Origin: JAAGZL01 sp050291365 | Lineage (GTDB): Bacteria > Pseudomonadota > Gammaproteobacteria > Chromatiales > Chromatiaceae | Length of the DNA stretch: 64,000 nucleotides | Assembly: GCA_050291365.1 (NCBI GenBank) | Contig: JBNKJS010000012.1 | Coordinates: forward strand, 124,001-188,000 | Direction of reading: 5' to 3' | Shown: positions 41,358-50,552 of the stretch, one piece after another | Position numbering within the stretch: the stretch's first letter is position 1 | Layout: every line of letters starts with the position of its first letter | Program-made: the position numbers and the translations under genes | The notes under the pieces: generated by a model | What the model was told of the DNA's origin: nothing | The model's input: the letters and a program-made list of their open reading frames with translations, nothing else | Database searches by the model: none

Positions 41358-43333
41358 AGCGCTTGGGCGGTAACGTCTACATACAGCTTTAGGTTTTGGC
41401 CCGGTTTTAGGTATTTTCCGGAAATAGTATTCCACTTCTTCAGATCTGCCACCTTGACCTTGAAGCGGTGGGCAATGGTGGAGAGCGAGTCACCCTCGCG
41501 TACTCGGTAGTACACAGAGTTGCGGCCAGTTGGTGGGCGTACATCCATCATGGTCGGAAGCTTGGCTGAGTTGTGTTTTTTGAATGTTTTGTTGTCCACC
41601 CAAACCACAAGCTTTTGACCTAGTTTCAAGGTGTCTCTGGGGGCCATGCCGTTCCATTTGGCCAGTTTTCTGTGGTTTACCTTATATTCTCTGGCCAGGT
41701 CCCAGAAGTTATCGCCAGCCTCTACTATATGGATTAATTTATTCCCTTTTCGTTTCCTGTTTTGAATCTGTTGTTTGCGTTTGTCAGCTGTGAGTGCGTA
41801 GTGTTCGAGCGATTTGGTCGCGGTGGGAATGACCAGGTATTTGCCGGCACGAATGCTGTTGCCTTTTAGCTTATTGGTCTGCCTGATTAGGGCCGAGGTG
41901 GTGCCGTATTTTTTGGCAATAGTGCTTAGGGTATCGCCGCTGCTTATCTTATGTCTTTTCCAGTGGATGCGTTGGCTTGGGTCCAGTTCCCCCAGCTTTT
42001 GTTTAAACTCCTCTACCTTGGCAACCGGCAGGTTGAGCCTATGGGGGCCATCTGGGGCGGTGGCCCAACGGTTCAGGCCTGGATTGAGACGGTATAGATC
42101 ATCTGTGGATATACCGGCCATCTCTGCTGCCAGTGCTAGATCTAATTGGGAGTCGATATCTACCGATGCGAAGTAGGGTTTGTTGGGAATGGGTATTAGC
42201 TTTATCCCATACTCCTCTGGATTCTGAACGATGCTGCTAAGGGCCAACAACCTGGGAACATAACCGCTGGTCTCTTTTGGAAGCTTAAGGGACCAGAAGT
42301 CTGTAGGTTTACCTTTGCGTCTATTTGCTCTGATGGCCTTATTTACGTTGCCAGCTCCGCAGTTGTAGGCGGCGAGGGCCAGCTCCCAGTCGCCGTCAAA
42401 ACGCCGGGCCAGGGACTCCAGATAATCGAATGCGGCGTGGGTGGATGCCACTACGTCCCGTCTGCCGTCATACCACCAGTTCTGTTTTAGTTTGAAATGG
42501 CGTCCTGTCTCCGGGATAAACTGCCAGAGTCCTGCAGCCCTGCCATGGGAGTAGGCAAAAGGTATGTAGGAGCTCTCCACCGCTGGTAACAGGGCAAGTT
42601 CGGTGGGTAGGTTGCGTTTTTCTGCTTCAGAAAGTATGAAGTGGATATAGGGTTCAGCGCGCCGTTGAATTCGGTCGATATATGACTTGTTGCGTTTTAG
42701 CCAACTGATATGTTGAGCCATCTGCTCATTATCAGGTGCCTTCAGCCTGAAGCCTTTACGGACCCTTTGCCACAGGCCCTTTCCTTGCCCTTGTATCAGT
42801 TTCTGGTCGGTGCCGAGGTAGTTATTAATGGAGGTAATTACCCCCTCATTTTTCTCAGTTTTCTTTGCTTCTTTGGCCTCAACTATCTCCTTAGCTTCAA
42901 CTATCTCCTTAGCTTCAACTATCTCCTTAGTCTCAACTATCTCCTTAGTCTCAACTATCTCCTTAGTCTCAACTATCTCCTTAGTCTCAACTATCTCCTT
43001 AGTCTCCACAGTTTTTTCGGCATCGACCGTTTTTTCAAGCTCAGTTTTTTTCTCAACCTCTATGGTTTCTTCAAACTCTGCCGTCCCATCCGTCGCAGCT
43101 GTTTTATCTGTTCCTACGCTCTCTTCTTCTGTAGCCGATGGTTGATCTGGTTCATCTCCAAGTTGTGTCGATTCGCCAATAGATAGCTCCGGATTATCTG
43201 GAGACATCCAATTTATTTGGGAATTTAAATCTTGTACTAAGTCTCCCCTGATCATACTGTTGAAATTGCATCCGGAAAGATAGACGGCGGCCGTTAAAAT
43301 GAAACAAATAGTGTATAGATTTCTGATTTGCAT
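41354..43333 (-). CDS. mltD: Membrane-bound lytic murein transglycosylase D with acidic repeat insert
   Basis: A 659-residue lipoprotein (lipobox YLSGC) with an SLT domain (about residues 225-350; catalytic Glu in LLPAVESSYIPFAYSHG, and AAGLWQFIPETGR) and three LysM domains (about 460, 535 and 605; HKISSGDTLSTIAKKYG). MltD cleaves glycan strands to anhydromuropeptides. Unusual is a 200-residue acidic region before the SLT domain that contains seven tandem KEIVE(T/A) repeats, not found in enterobacterial MltD. The usual neighbour gloB is absent. Confidence 0.92.
   Translation of the reverse strand: MQIRNLYTICFILTAAVYLSGCNFNSMIRGDLVQDLNSQINWMSPDNPELSIGESTQLGDEPDQPSATEEESVGTDKTAATDGTAEFEETIEVEKKTELEKTVDAEKTVETKEIVETKEIVETKEIVETKEIVETKEIVEAKEIVEAKEIVEAKEAKKTEKNEGVITSINNYLGTDQKLIQGQGKGLWQRVRKGFRLKAPDNEQMAQHISWLKRNKSYIDRIQRRAEPYIHFILSEAEKRNLPTELALLPAVESSYIPFAYSHGRAAGLWQFIPETGRHFKLKQNWWYDGRRDVVASTHAAFDYLESLARRFDGDWELALAAYNCGAGNVNKAIRANRRKGKPTDFWSLKLPKETSGYVPRLLALSSIVQNPEEYGIKLIPIPNKPYFASVDIDSQLDLALAAEMAGISTDDLYRLNPGLNRWATAPDGPHRLNLPVAKVEEFKQKLGELDPSQRIHWKRHKISSGDTLSTIAKKYGTTSALIRQTNKLKGNSIRAGKYLVIPTATKSLEHYALTADKRKQQIQNRKRKGNKLIHIVEAGDNFWDLAREYKVNHRKLAKWNGMAPRDTLKLGQKLVVWVDNKTFKKHNSAKLPTMMDVRPPTGRNSVYYRVREGDSLSTIAHRFKVKVADLKKWNTISGKYLKPGQNLKLYVDVTAQAL
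42876..43001 (-). repeat. 18-bp tandem repeat inside mltD (7 units)
   Basis: Seven consecutive 18-bp units with the core AACTATCTCCTTAG encode KEIVET or KEIVEA. Four units share GTCT and three share GC(C/T)T at the junction. The frame is kept for any copy number, so unit number can vary without breaking the gene. Confidence 0.92.
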
Positions 43334-43668
43334 ATATTGGCTAATAATTTTTAGTATGGGCCAGAGGAGACACGGACCGCAAACTATACTGAATAACCCG
43401 GGTTTTTTCCATACGAAGTAACTTCTGGTTTTCTGGCTGTTTGTGTATTAACTCATGCAATAATTACTGTCTGGTTAATTAGCGGCATAGGGAGATGCCG
43501 CCATTGGCTGCGGGCAAATGAGGCCATACAAATCAAGCAGATTCAGATAGTTGCGCCAGATTGGTATGGGCGCACAACAAATAGGACAGGACGGCCTATT
43601 TTGTTGCTTTATTAATGAGTATCATGCTGTTACCAGCGTTGATCATTGGAGTATTCATATCTTGAGCC
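43334..43668. other. 335-bp intergenic region between mltD and yafS
   Basis: No gene is seen. A hairpin, CAACAAATAGG/CCTATTTTGTTG at 43575-43606, is followed on the plus strand by CTTTATT and could be an orphan terminator. In E. coli gloB occupies part of this interval. Confidence 0.45.
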
Positions 43669-44442
43669 ATGGCTAGGAAGAGCTTTTGTAAATCAGAACA
43701 AGACCTTGCCAGGGGTATGCGGGAGTGGTTTGGGCAACAGCCTGGACGGGCATATCTGGAACAGGAGAAGGCGGCCCTGAATGAGCTGCTCCCCAAGCTT
43801 TTTGGCTATTACCTGATCCAGCTTGGGATGGCAGAGTGCCTAGACAACGTGCTGGATGAGTGCCGTATCGGTAGCTGTCTGGTACTTGCCACCGATAAGA
43901 GTTCAGATCCTGTGAGAATGGATGCTCGGGTGGCTATTTCCCAGTTACCCATAGCCTCCGATAGTGTAGATGCTGTACTACTACCCCATACCTTGGATTT
44001 TTCTCCAAATCCTCACCAGGTATTGCGCGAAGCGGAAAGGGTATTGATCCCAGAGGGGCGTATCATAATTTCCGGCTTCAACCCATGGAGTCTTTGGGGA
44101 TTGTACAGGCTCCTGTTGCGGCGCAGGGGTAGAATCCCTTGGTGTGCGCAATTTATCTCCATGTACCGTCTTCAGGATTGGCTACGCTTGCTCAATTTTA
44201 ATGTAGAGATAATTAAGCCGGTGATGTACCGTCCGCCACTGAAGAGTGATGCTATGATGAGTCGGCTGCAGTTTTTGGAAAAAGCCAACCCAAAGTACTT
44301 TTCTCTTATTTCAGCGGGCTATGTGGTTCAGGCAGTAAAGAGGGTAAGCACATTTACCCCGGTAAGGCCTGGCTGGAGAGAGAGGGCGCAGGTAGTCAGT
44401 GGTAAGTTATTAGAACCAACAACGAGAAACTACGATGTCTGA
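43669..44442 (+). CDS. yafS: Class I SAM-dependent methyltransferase YafS-like
   Basis: A 257-residue protein of the methyltransferase type 11 group: LPIASDSVDAVLLPHTLDF is the core after strand 4, then EAERVLIPEGRIIISGFNPWS. The glycine-rich SAM motif (usually near residue 60) is degenerate here (RIGSCLVLATDKS), so activity is uncertain. It matches the yafS-rnhA-dnaQ gene order of E. coli. Its last 8 bp overlap rnhA. Confidence 0.8.
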   Translation: MARKSFCKSEQDLARGMREWFGQQPGRAYLEQEKAALNELLPKLFGYYLIQLGMAECLDNVLDECRIGSCLVLATDKSSDPVRMDARVAISQLPIASDSVDAVLLPHTLDFSPNPHQVLREAERVLIPEGRIIISGFNPWSLWGLYRLLLRRRGRIPWCAQFISMYRLQDWLRLLNFNVEIIKPVMYRPPLKSDAMMSRLQFLEKANPKYFSLISAGYVVQAVKRVSTFTPVRPGWRERAQVVSGKLLEPTTRNYDV

Positions 44443-44887
44443 AAGAGTGGATATTTACACCGATGGTGCCTGCAGGGGCAACCCAGGTCCTGGTGGCTGG
44501 GGTGCGGTTATGCGTTTTAAAGGCAAAGAGAAACAGCTCTATGGGGGGGAGGGGGAGACCACAAATAATCGTATGGAGCTGAAGGCGGTGATAGTGGCCT
44601 TGGAGCAGTTGACCCGTCCCGCCTCCGTACGGGTCACCACGGACTCCAAATATGTCCAGCAGGGTATTACCGAGTGGATTCACAACTGGAAACGTAACGG
44701 CTGGCGTACTGCCGCGAAAAAGCCGGTAAAGAACAGCGATTTGTGGCTGGAGCTGGATGAGCTGGTCTCGCAACACGATGTGTCCTGGGATTGGGTTAAG
44801 GGACACAGCGGCCATCCCGAAAATGAGTTGGCAGATGATCTGGCTAACCGAGGTATCGATGAGTTAGCACAGAACTCAAGGGGCTAA
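44435..44887 (+). CDS. rnhA: Ribonuclease HI
   Basis: A 150-residue enzyme with the acidic catalytic set: YTDGACRGNPGPGGWGA, NRMELKAVIVALE, TTDSKYVQQGI and the final NELADDLAN. It degrades RNA in RNA:DNA hybrids. It lies 2 bp upstream of dnaQ; rnhA-dnaQ adjacency is conserved, though divergent in E. coli and collinear here. Confidence 0.97.
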   Translation: MSERVDIYTDGACRGNPGPGGWGAVMRFKGKEKQLYGGEGETTNNRMELKAVIVALEQLTRPASVRVTTDSKYVQQGITEWIHNWKRNGWRTAAKKPVKNSDLWLELDELVSQHDVSWDWVKGHSGHPENELADDLANRGIDELAQNSRG

Positions 44888-44889
44888 GC

Positions 44890-45606
44890 ATGCGTCAGAT
44901 AGTATTAGATACAGAAACCACTGGATTGGAGGCGCATCAAGGCCACAGGATCATTGAGATCGGGTGCGTGGAGCTGGTAGATCGCGCTCTTACCGGAAAT
45001 CAGTTTCATCAATATCTGCAGCCGGATCGCGACATAGATGAAGCGGCTATGGATGTGCATGGTATCAGCAACGAATTCCTTGAGGATAAGCCACGTTTTG
45101 GGGATATAGCCCAGGACTTTATTGATTATGTCTCAGGTGCAGAACTGATAATTCACAACGCCCCGTTTGATGTTGGCTTCATAGATCATGAACTCGCCAG
45201 GTTGGAAGGGGAGTGGGGACGGCTGACCCAATACTGCACTATTACTGATAGTCTGGTGCTGGCAAAAAAGATGCATCCCGGGCAGCGCAATAGTCTGGAT
45301 GCCCTGTGTAAGCGCTATGATATAGACAACAGCCACCGTGAGTTGCACGGTGCTTTACTTGATGCGGAGATTCTGTCTGATGTATACCTGGCATTGACCG
45401 GCGGCCAGACCACATTGATGCTGGATAGTTTTTCTGGAGGGGTTGATGGATCTGGAGAACCTGAAATCAGGCCCGTTTCACCGGATCGCCCTGCCCTTAG
45501 GGTGGTAACAGCGGGAGATCATGAGCTGCAGGCCCATAATAGGCGTCTTGATGCGATAGAGAAGGAAGCTGGTAGCTGTGTCTGGCGTGGTGAAACAGGC
45601 GCCTAA
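44890..45606 (+). CDS. dnaQ: DNA polymerase III epsilon subunit (proofreading exonuclease)
   Basis: The 238-residue DEDDh exonuclease has ExoI RQIVLDTETTGLE, ExoII IIHNAPFDVGFID and ExoIII HRELHGALLDAEI, and a C-terminal tail for binding the alpha subunit. It proofreads during replication. Its stop overlaps the convergent fnr stop by 4 bp and a hairpin terminator covers both. Confidence 0.96.
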   Translation: MRQIVLDTETTGLEAHQGHRIIEIGCVELVDRALTGNQFHQYLQPDRDIDEAAMDVHGISNEFLEDKPRFGDIAQDFIDYVSGAELIIHNAPFDVGFIDHELARLEGEWGRLTQYCTITDSLVLAKKMHPGQRNSLDALCKRYDIDNSHRELHGALLDAEILSDVYLALTGGQTTLMLDSFSGGVDGSGEPEIRPVSPDRPALRVVTAGDHELQAHNRRLDAIEKEAGSCVWRGETGA

Positions 45607-45618
45607 GCCTGTTTTTCC
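45593..45618 (+). terminator. Terminator spanning the dnaQ/fnr convergent stops
   Basis: AAACAGGC (45593-45600) pairs with GCCTGTTT (45607-45614) over GCCTAA, and the 3' arm runs into a T-tract. The dnaQ stop codon lies in the loop, so the terminator overlaps coding sequence of both genes. Confidence 0.7.
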
Positions 45619-46364
45619 CTATTGTTATAGTCGTTACTGCGGAAGAGGGCCTTCAGCTTCTCCATATTCTTAAGCTGCACATGCTTGCGTTCTACCTGCA
45701 ATATCCCATCATCATGAAAGCGGGTGAATAACCTGCTGACAGTTTCCACAGCTAGGCCAAGATAGCTGCCTATGTCGTTGCGGGACATGCTGAGATAGAA
45801 ATCGGTCGATGAGAAACCGCGTTTTTTGAAGCGCTCAGAGAAGTCCAGTAGGAATCCTGCAAGCCGCTCTTCTGCATTCTTGCTGCCTAGCAGGGTGAGG
45901 AGATTGGTATCCTGATGTATCTCCCTGCTGAATAACCGGTAGAGCTGGCGCTGTAAATCCGGGATGGATGAGCTTAGCGCTTCCAGACGTTCAAACGGTA
46001 TTTCACAAACGGCTGAGGTCTCCAGAGCCTTGGCGGTGCAGTGGTGCATGCTCTCCTCAATCGCATCCAGGCCGATTAACTCGCCGGATAGATAGAATCC
46101 GGTAATCTGGTCGTTGCCGGCCTCTTTCCTGGTATAGGTCTTGATAGAACCAGATTTTATGGCATAGAGACTCTTGAATGAGTCACCAGCATGAAACAGA
46201 TATTCACCACGGTGAACTGGGTAGCAGTGGGTGACCATGGCCTCAAATAGCCTCAGTTCTTCTTCCGTTGGGCATTCAGGAAGAATAATGGATGCCACAT
46301 TGCAGGTATCGCAACGAGGTTTTTTTCTGTCAATGGAAACGACTTTATTTTTACTCACATCCAC
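45603..46364 (-). CDS. fnr: FNR-type oxygen-sensing transcriptional regulator
   Basis: The 253-residue Crp/Fnr protein has N-terminal cysteines Cys18, Cys21 and Cys31 (RCDTCNVASIILPEC) and Cys120 in SAVCEIPFERL, the expected ligands of an oxygen-labile 4Fe-4S cluster. The recognition helix contains AVETVSRLF with the FNR-specific Glu, Ser and Arg, so it should read TTGAT-N4-ATCAA. Spacing between the second and third cysteine is 9 rather than the 5 of E. coli FNR. A matching site lies 41 bp upstream of its start. Confidence 0.93.
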   Translation of the reverse strand: MDVSKNKVVSIDRKKPRCDTCNVASIILPECPTEEELRLFEAMVTHCYPVHRGEYLFHAGDSFKSLYAIKSGSIKTYTRKEAGNDQITGFYLSGELIGLDAIEESMHHCTAKALETSAVCEIPFERLEALSSSIPDLQRQLYRLFSREIHQDTNLLTLLGSKNAEERLAGFLLDFSERFKKRGFSSTDFYLSMSRNDIGSYLGLAVETVSRLFTRFHDDGILQVERKHVQLKNMEKLKALFRSNDYNNREKQA

Positions 46365-46404
46365 AATCCGCTGTTTTTAACATTCGCGCATTTTGCAATT
46401 TTAA

Positions 46405-46418
46405 TTGACGCAGATCAA
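46405..46418. promoter_or_regulatory. FNR-type binding site upstream of fnr
   Basis: TTGAC-GCAG-ATCAA fits TTGAY-N4-RTCAA. It lies 41 bp before the fnr start codon on the minus strand, a position that would let FNR control its own promoter. Confidence 0.7.
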
Positions 46419-46636
46419 GAAAAAACATGGTTTTTATGCAGATGCTAGGGCTTGTGTTTCTAATGCCTCTATCAATCTTATGCGAATTTCTCTCCGGTCA
46501 AAGGCGCTGAAAACCACAGGGTTAAATATTTACGATCAAATATGGGTCGATATTCGATTGTAGAAGAAGCTGTGTTCTGGTAACTTGTAATGCCGTCCAA
46601 GTAGCAAGTTTTCCACAACTAAATTAAGTAGGTTTC

Positions 46637-48286
46637 ATGAGCAAATTTGTATTTATTACGGGCGGTGTTGTCTCTTCCCTCGGCAAAGGAATTGCATCAG
46701 CATCACTAGGCGCTTTGCTAGAAGCAAGGGGCCTCAAAGTCACCATGATAAAACTGGATCCATATATCAATGTGGATCCAGGAACCATGAGTCCATTTCA
46801 GCACGGCGAGGTTTTTGTAACCGAGGATGGAGCTGAGACCGATCTGGATCTGGGCCATTATGAGCGCTTTGTGCGTACCACCATGGGGAAGAACAATAAC
46901 TTCACCACGGGCCAGATCTATGACAGCGTCATTCGCAAAGAACGGCGAGGTGATTATCTTGGTGGCACAGTTCAGGTCATTCCCCACATAACCAACCAGA
47001 TCAGAGAGAGCGTGCTACTAGGCGCTGATGACGCTGATGTATGTCTGGTGGAGATCGGTGGAACCGTGGGTGATATTGAGTCCCTGCCTTTCCTTGAGGC
47101 CATTCGTCAGATGGGAGTGGAGATGGGGCATGAGAATGCCCTGTTTATGCACCTCACCCTGGTGCCTTACATCAAGACCGCAGGTGAGGTTAAGACCAAA
47201 CCGACCCAGCACTCGGTGAAAGAACTCAGATCTATAGGTATTCAGCCGGACATCCTGTTCTGTCGTAGTGATCATCCACTGCCGGATGGAGAGCGTCGTA
47301 AGATTTCACTCTTCACCAATGTTGCGGAAGAGGCCGTTATATCAGCCCCGGATGCGGATCATATCTACCGTATACCGTTGATGCTGCATGAACAGTCTCT
47401 GGATGAGATCGTGGTGCGTCAGTTTCATCTGGAAGCGCCTCCAGCCGATCTCACCGAATGGCGCCAGGTGGTTGATGGGCTGGAGCAGTCTCAAGGCGAG
47501 GTTAAGATCGCCATGGTTGGCAAATACATGCATCTCACTGAGGCCTACAAGAGCCTGACTGAGGCGCTGGTACACGCTGGCATCCACACCCTAACCAAGG
47601 TAAAGATCATATACGTTGACTCTGAAGAGATTGAGACCGGTGGAACCGGCTGTCTGGAGGAGGTAGATGCCATCCTGGTCCCCGGAGGTTTTGGCGACAG
47701 GGGCGTTGAGGGCAAGATAGCCGCAGTGAAATATGCCCGTGAGAATGGTGTGCCGTATCTGGGTATCTGTCTCGGCATGCAGGTGGCAGTGATTGAATAT
47801 GCCCGTAATGTGGCTGGCCTGGAAGGGGCCCACAGCACCGAATTTAACCGTCAGACTCCCCATCCAGTTATTGCCTTGATCACCGAATGGCTCAATGCAG
47901 ATGGTCAGACCGAGACCAGGAGCGAGAATTCAGACCTAGGCGGCACCATGCGTCTCGGTGGTCAGGAGTGTCGTCTGCTTGATGGTAGTCTGGCCCATAA
48001 CCTTTACGGAGATGCAGTGATTACTGAGCGGCATCGTCATCGCTATGAATTCAACAACAAATATCTAGAGCAGCTGGAGTATGCTGGGTTGAAGATTTGT
48101 GGCCGCTCTACCGACGGCAGATTGATGGAGATGGTTGAGATACCTGAGCATCCATGGTTTGTAGCCTGCCAGTTCCATCCTGAATTTACCTCCACCCCGA
48201 GAGATGGCCATCCGCTATTCACTGGATTTGTCAAAGCTGCCATGGAGTATCAGAGCAGGCTGTGTCGGGTGCCGGGAGAGGCATGA
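46637..48286 (+). CDS. pyrG: CTP synthase
   Basis: The 549-residue enzyme has the N-terminal synthase domain (FITGGVVSSLGKGIASAS, and IKLDPYINVDPGTMSPFQHG in two conserved pieces) and a C-terminal class I glutamine amidotransferase domain with nucleophile Cys in LGICLGMQ and His/Glu in FHPEF. It makes CTP from UTP. It overlaps kdsA by 4 bp. Confidence 0.98.
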   Translation: MSKFVFITGGVVSSLGKGIASASLGALLEARGLKVTMIKLDPYINVDPGTMSPFQHGEVFVTEDGAETDLDLGHYERFVRTTMGKNNNFTTGQIYDSVIRKERRGDYLGGTVQVIPHITNQIRESVLLGADDADVCLVEIGGTVGDIESLPFLEAIRQMGVEMGHENALFMHLTLVPYIKTAGEVKTKPTQHSVKELRSIGIQPDILFCRSDHPLPDGERRKISLFTNVAEEAVISAPDADHIYRIPLMLHEQSLDEIVVRQFHLEAPPADLTEWRQVVDGLEQSQGEVKIAMVGKYMHLTEAYKSLTEALVHAGIHTLTKVKIIYVDSEEIETGGTGCLEEVDAILVPGGFGDRGVEGKIAAVKYARENGVPYLGICLGMQVAVIEYARNVAGLEGAHSTEFNRQTPHPVIALITEWLNADGQTETRSENSDLGGTMRLGGQECRLLDGSLAHNLYGDAVITERHRHRYEFNNKYLEQLEYAGLKICGRSTDGRLMEMVEIPEHPWFVACQFHPEFTSTPRDGHPLFTGFVKAAMEYQSRLCRVPGEA

Positions 48287-49092
48287 AGCTCTGCAACTTT
48301 GAGGTAGGCCATGGTCAGCCACTGTTTCTGATTGCTGGTCCCTGTGTCATCGAGAGTGAAAAGATGACCTTGGATACAGCTGAGAAACTCAAGGAGATCA
48401 CGGGAGATCTGGGTATCCCATTCATATTCAAATCCTCCTTCGACAAGGCCAACCGCTCCTCCAACGATAGCTATCGCGGCCCCGGTATAAAGGAGGGACT
48501 GCGCATCCTGCAAAGGGTGCGAGAGGAGATAGGAGTTCCGGTATTAACCGATGTGCATGAAGATACCCCTCTGGATGAGCTGGCCGATGTGGTGGATGTA
48601 TTGCAGACCCCGGCACTGCTCTGTCGTCAGACCAATTTTATCCAGGCGGTGGCTGCCACTGGTAAGCCGGTAAATATAAAGAAGGGTCAGTTTCTGGCGC
48701 CATGGGATATGCAGCATGTAGTCTCAAAGGCAAAGGCCGCGGGTAACGAGCAGATTATGCTGTGTGAACGGGGTACCTCATTCGGCTATAACAATCTGGT
48801 ATCAGACATGCGCTCCCTGGCAATTATGGGCGATACAGGCTGTCCGGTGGTGTTCGACGCTACCCACTCTGTGCAGTTACCTGGGGGGCAGGGCGCAAGC
48901 TCTGGCGGACAACGTGAGTTTGTGCCGGTGTTGGCGCGAGCGGCAGTTGCTGTGGGAGTGGCCGGCCTGTTTATGGAGACCCATCCTGAACCGGATAAGG
49001 CCCTGTGCGATGGCCCAAACTCATGGCCTCTGGGTCAGATGCGGGAGTTGTTACAGACGCTTCTATTGCTAGATCAGACGGTGAAAACCTAA
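48283..49092 (+). CDS. kdsA: 3-deoxy-8-phosphooctulonate synthase KdsA
   Basis: A 269-residue protein from ATG 48283, which overlaps the pyrG stop (ATGA). Motifs LIAGPCVIESE, FKSSFDKANRSS and TDVHE are those of Kdo-8-phosphate synthase. It condenses arabinose-5-phosphate with phosphoenolpyruvate for lipid A-core assembly. An in-frame upstream ATG at 48262 would add seven residues inside pyrG and is less likely. Confidence 0.97.
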   Translation: MKLCNFEVGHGQPLFLIAGPCVIESEKMTLDTAEKLKEITGDLGIPFIFKSSFDKANRSSNDSYRGPGIKEGLRILQRVREEIGVPVLTDVHEDTPLDELADVVDVLQTPALLCRQTNFIQAVAATGKPVNIKKGQFLAPWDMQHVVSKAKAAGNEQIMLCERGTSFGYNNLVSDMRSLAIMGDTGCPVVFDATHSVQLPGGQGASSGGQREFVPVLARAAVAVGVAGLFMETHPEPDKALCDGPNSWPLGQMRELLQTLLLLDQTVKT

Positions 49093-49212
49093 GAGACATA
49101 AAAGATTCAATGCCGACCGGTCTCCGGTCTGCTATAACACCATTTTTCAAATAAACTTAGCCTGGAAATAGATGATCCAGCCCTGTTACCAGATAGACAT
49201 CAGGAGATAATA

Positions 49213-50499
49213 ATGTCTGAAATCGTAGATATTCGTGGTCGTGAGATCCTTGATTCACGGGGTAATCCAACCGTAGAGGCAGATGTAGTCACAGCCGATG
49301 GCGCCATCGGCCGTGCTGTAGCCCCTTCCGGGGCCTCTACCGGTTCCCGTGAGGCGCTGGAGTTGCGGGATGGAGACAAGTCCCGTTACGGTGGTAAGGG
49401 AGTGTTGAAGGCAGTGGCGAATATCGCTGGCGAGTTGAATGATGCCATAACTGGTATGGAGGTTACAGACCAGGAGGGTATAGACCGCAAGATGATTGAG
49501 CTGGATGGTACTGACAACAAGGACCGTCTGGGTGCCAATGCTATGCTCGCAGTATCTCTGGCTGCTGCCCATGCTGCCGCCCAGGAGAGTGCCCAGCCGC
49601 TCTATCGCTATCTCTCTGCCGGGCCTTATCGTATGCCGGTGCCCATGATGAATATCATCAACGGTGGAGCCCATGCTGATAACAGCGTGGATATTCAGGA
49701 GTTTATGATCCTCCCTACTGGTGCCGCATCAATACGTGAGGCTGTCCGTTATGGTGCAGAGGTGTTCCACTCCCTGAAAAGTGTTTTGAAGGGACGTGGT
49801 CTGAATACCGCAGTAGGTGATGAAGGGGGCTTCGCACCGGATCTGCCTTCCAATGAGGCCGCCGTTGAGGTGATTATGGAGGCCATCGACAATGCTGGAT
49901 TTAAACTTGGTAGTGATATGCATCTTGGTCTGGATGTGGCCAGTTCTGAGTTTTATAAAGACGGTATGTATGATCTGGCCTCAGAAGGACGCAAGTTCGA
50001 TGCCGCTGGTTTTGTGGACTATCTGGCTGCGCTAGCTGACCAGTATCCAATCATCTCCATTGAGGACGGCATGGATGAGAGTGACTGGGAAGGCTGGAGA
50101 TTGCTTACAGAGAAACTGGGCGATCGCATCCAGCTGGTAGGTGACGACCTGTTTGTAACCAACACCAAGATCTTGCAACGTGGTATAGATGAGAAGATCG
50201 GCAACTCCATCCTGATTAAATTCAACCAGATCGGAACCCTAACCGAGACCATGCAGGCAATCAACATGGCCCATGATGCCGGCTATTCCGCCGTGGTATC
50301 ACACCGCTCCGGCGAGACCGAAGACACCACTATTGCCGATCTGGTAGTAGCGGCAAACACCGGACAGATCAAGACCGGCTCCCTCTGCCGTTCCGACCGT
50401 GTAGCAAAGTACAACCAGTTGATGCGCATTGAAGATCAGTTGGGTGCAGATGCTGTCTATGCCGGCATGGGGGCGTTTCCTGTAGGCGTTAAGGGTTAA
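49213..50499 (+). CDS. eno: Enolase
   Basis: The 428-residue glycolytic enzyme shows SRGNPTVEADV, GASTGSREALELRDGD, NIINGGAHADN, the metal-site SIEDGMDESDW and VSHRSGETEDTTIADL. It interconverts 2-phosphoglycerate and phosphoenolpyruvate. AGGAG lies 8 bp upstream of the ATG. A TATAAC at about 49132 may be its -10 box. Confidence 0.98.
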   Translation: MSEIVDIRGREILDSRGNPTVEADVVTADGAIGRAVAPSGASTGSREALELRDGDKSRYGGKGVLKAVANIAGELNDAITGMEVTDQEGIDRKMIELDGTDNKDRLGANAMLAVSLAAAHAAAQESAQPLYRYLSAGPYRMPVPMMNIINGGAHADNSVDIQEFMILPTGAASIREAVRYGAEVFHSLKSVLKGRGLNTAVGDEGGFAPDLPSNEAAVEVIMEAIDNAGFKLGSDMHLGLDVASSEFYKDGMYDLASEGRKFDAAGFVDYLAALADQYPIISIEDGMDESDWEGWRLLTEKLGDRIQLVGDDLFVTNTKILQRGIDEKIGNSILIKFNQIGTLTETMQAINMAHDAGYSAVVSHRSGETEDTTIADLVVAANTGQIKTGSLCRSDRVAKYNQLMRIEDQLGADAVYAGMGAFPVGVKG

Positions 50500-50552
50500 G
50501 CTTTTTCGGCGTGCATTGTGTCCTTGCGCAACTATCAATAGGATATTGAAAT

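Noticed and set aside
42876..43001. CRISPR-like array
   Set aside because: The 18-bp units are adjacent without spacers and encode an in-frame peptide repeat of mltD.
46609..46617. DnaA box (TTTTCCACA) before pyrG
   Set aside because: A single match to a degenerate 9-mer with no cluster of boxes, no AT-rich unwinding element and no origin genes.
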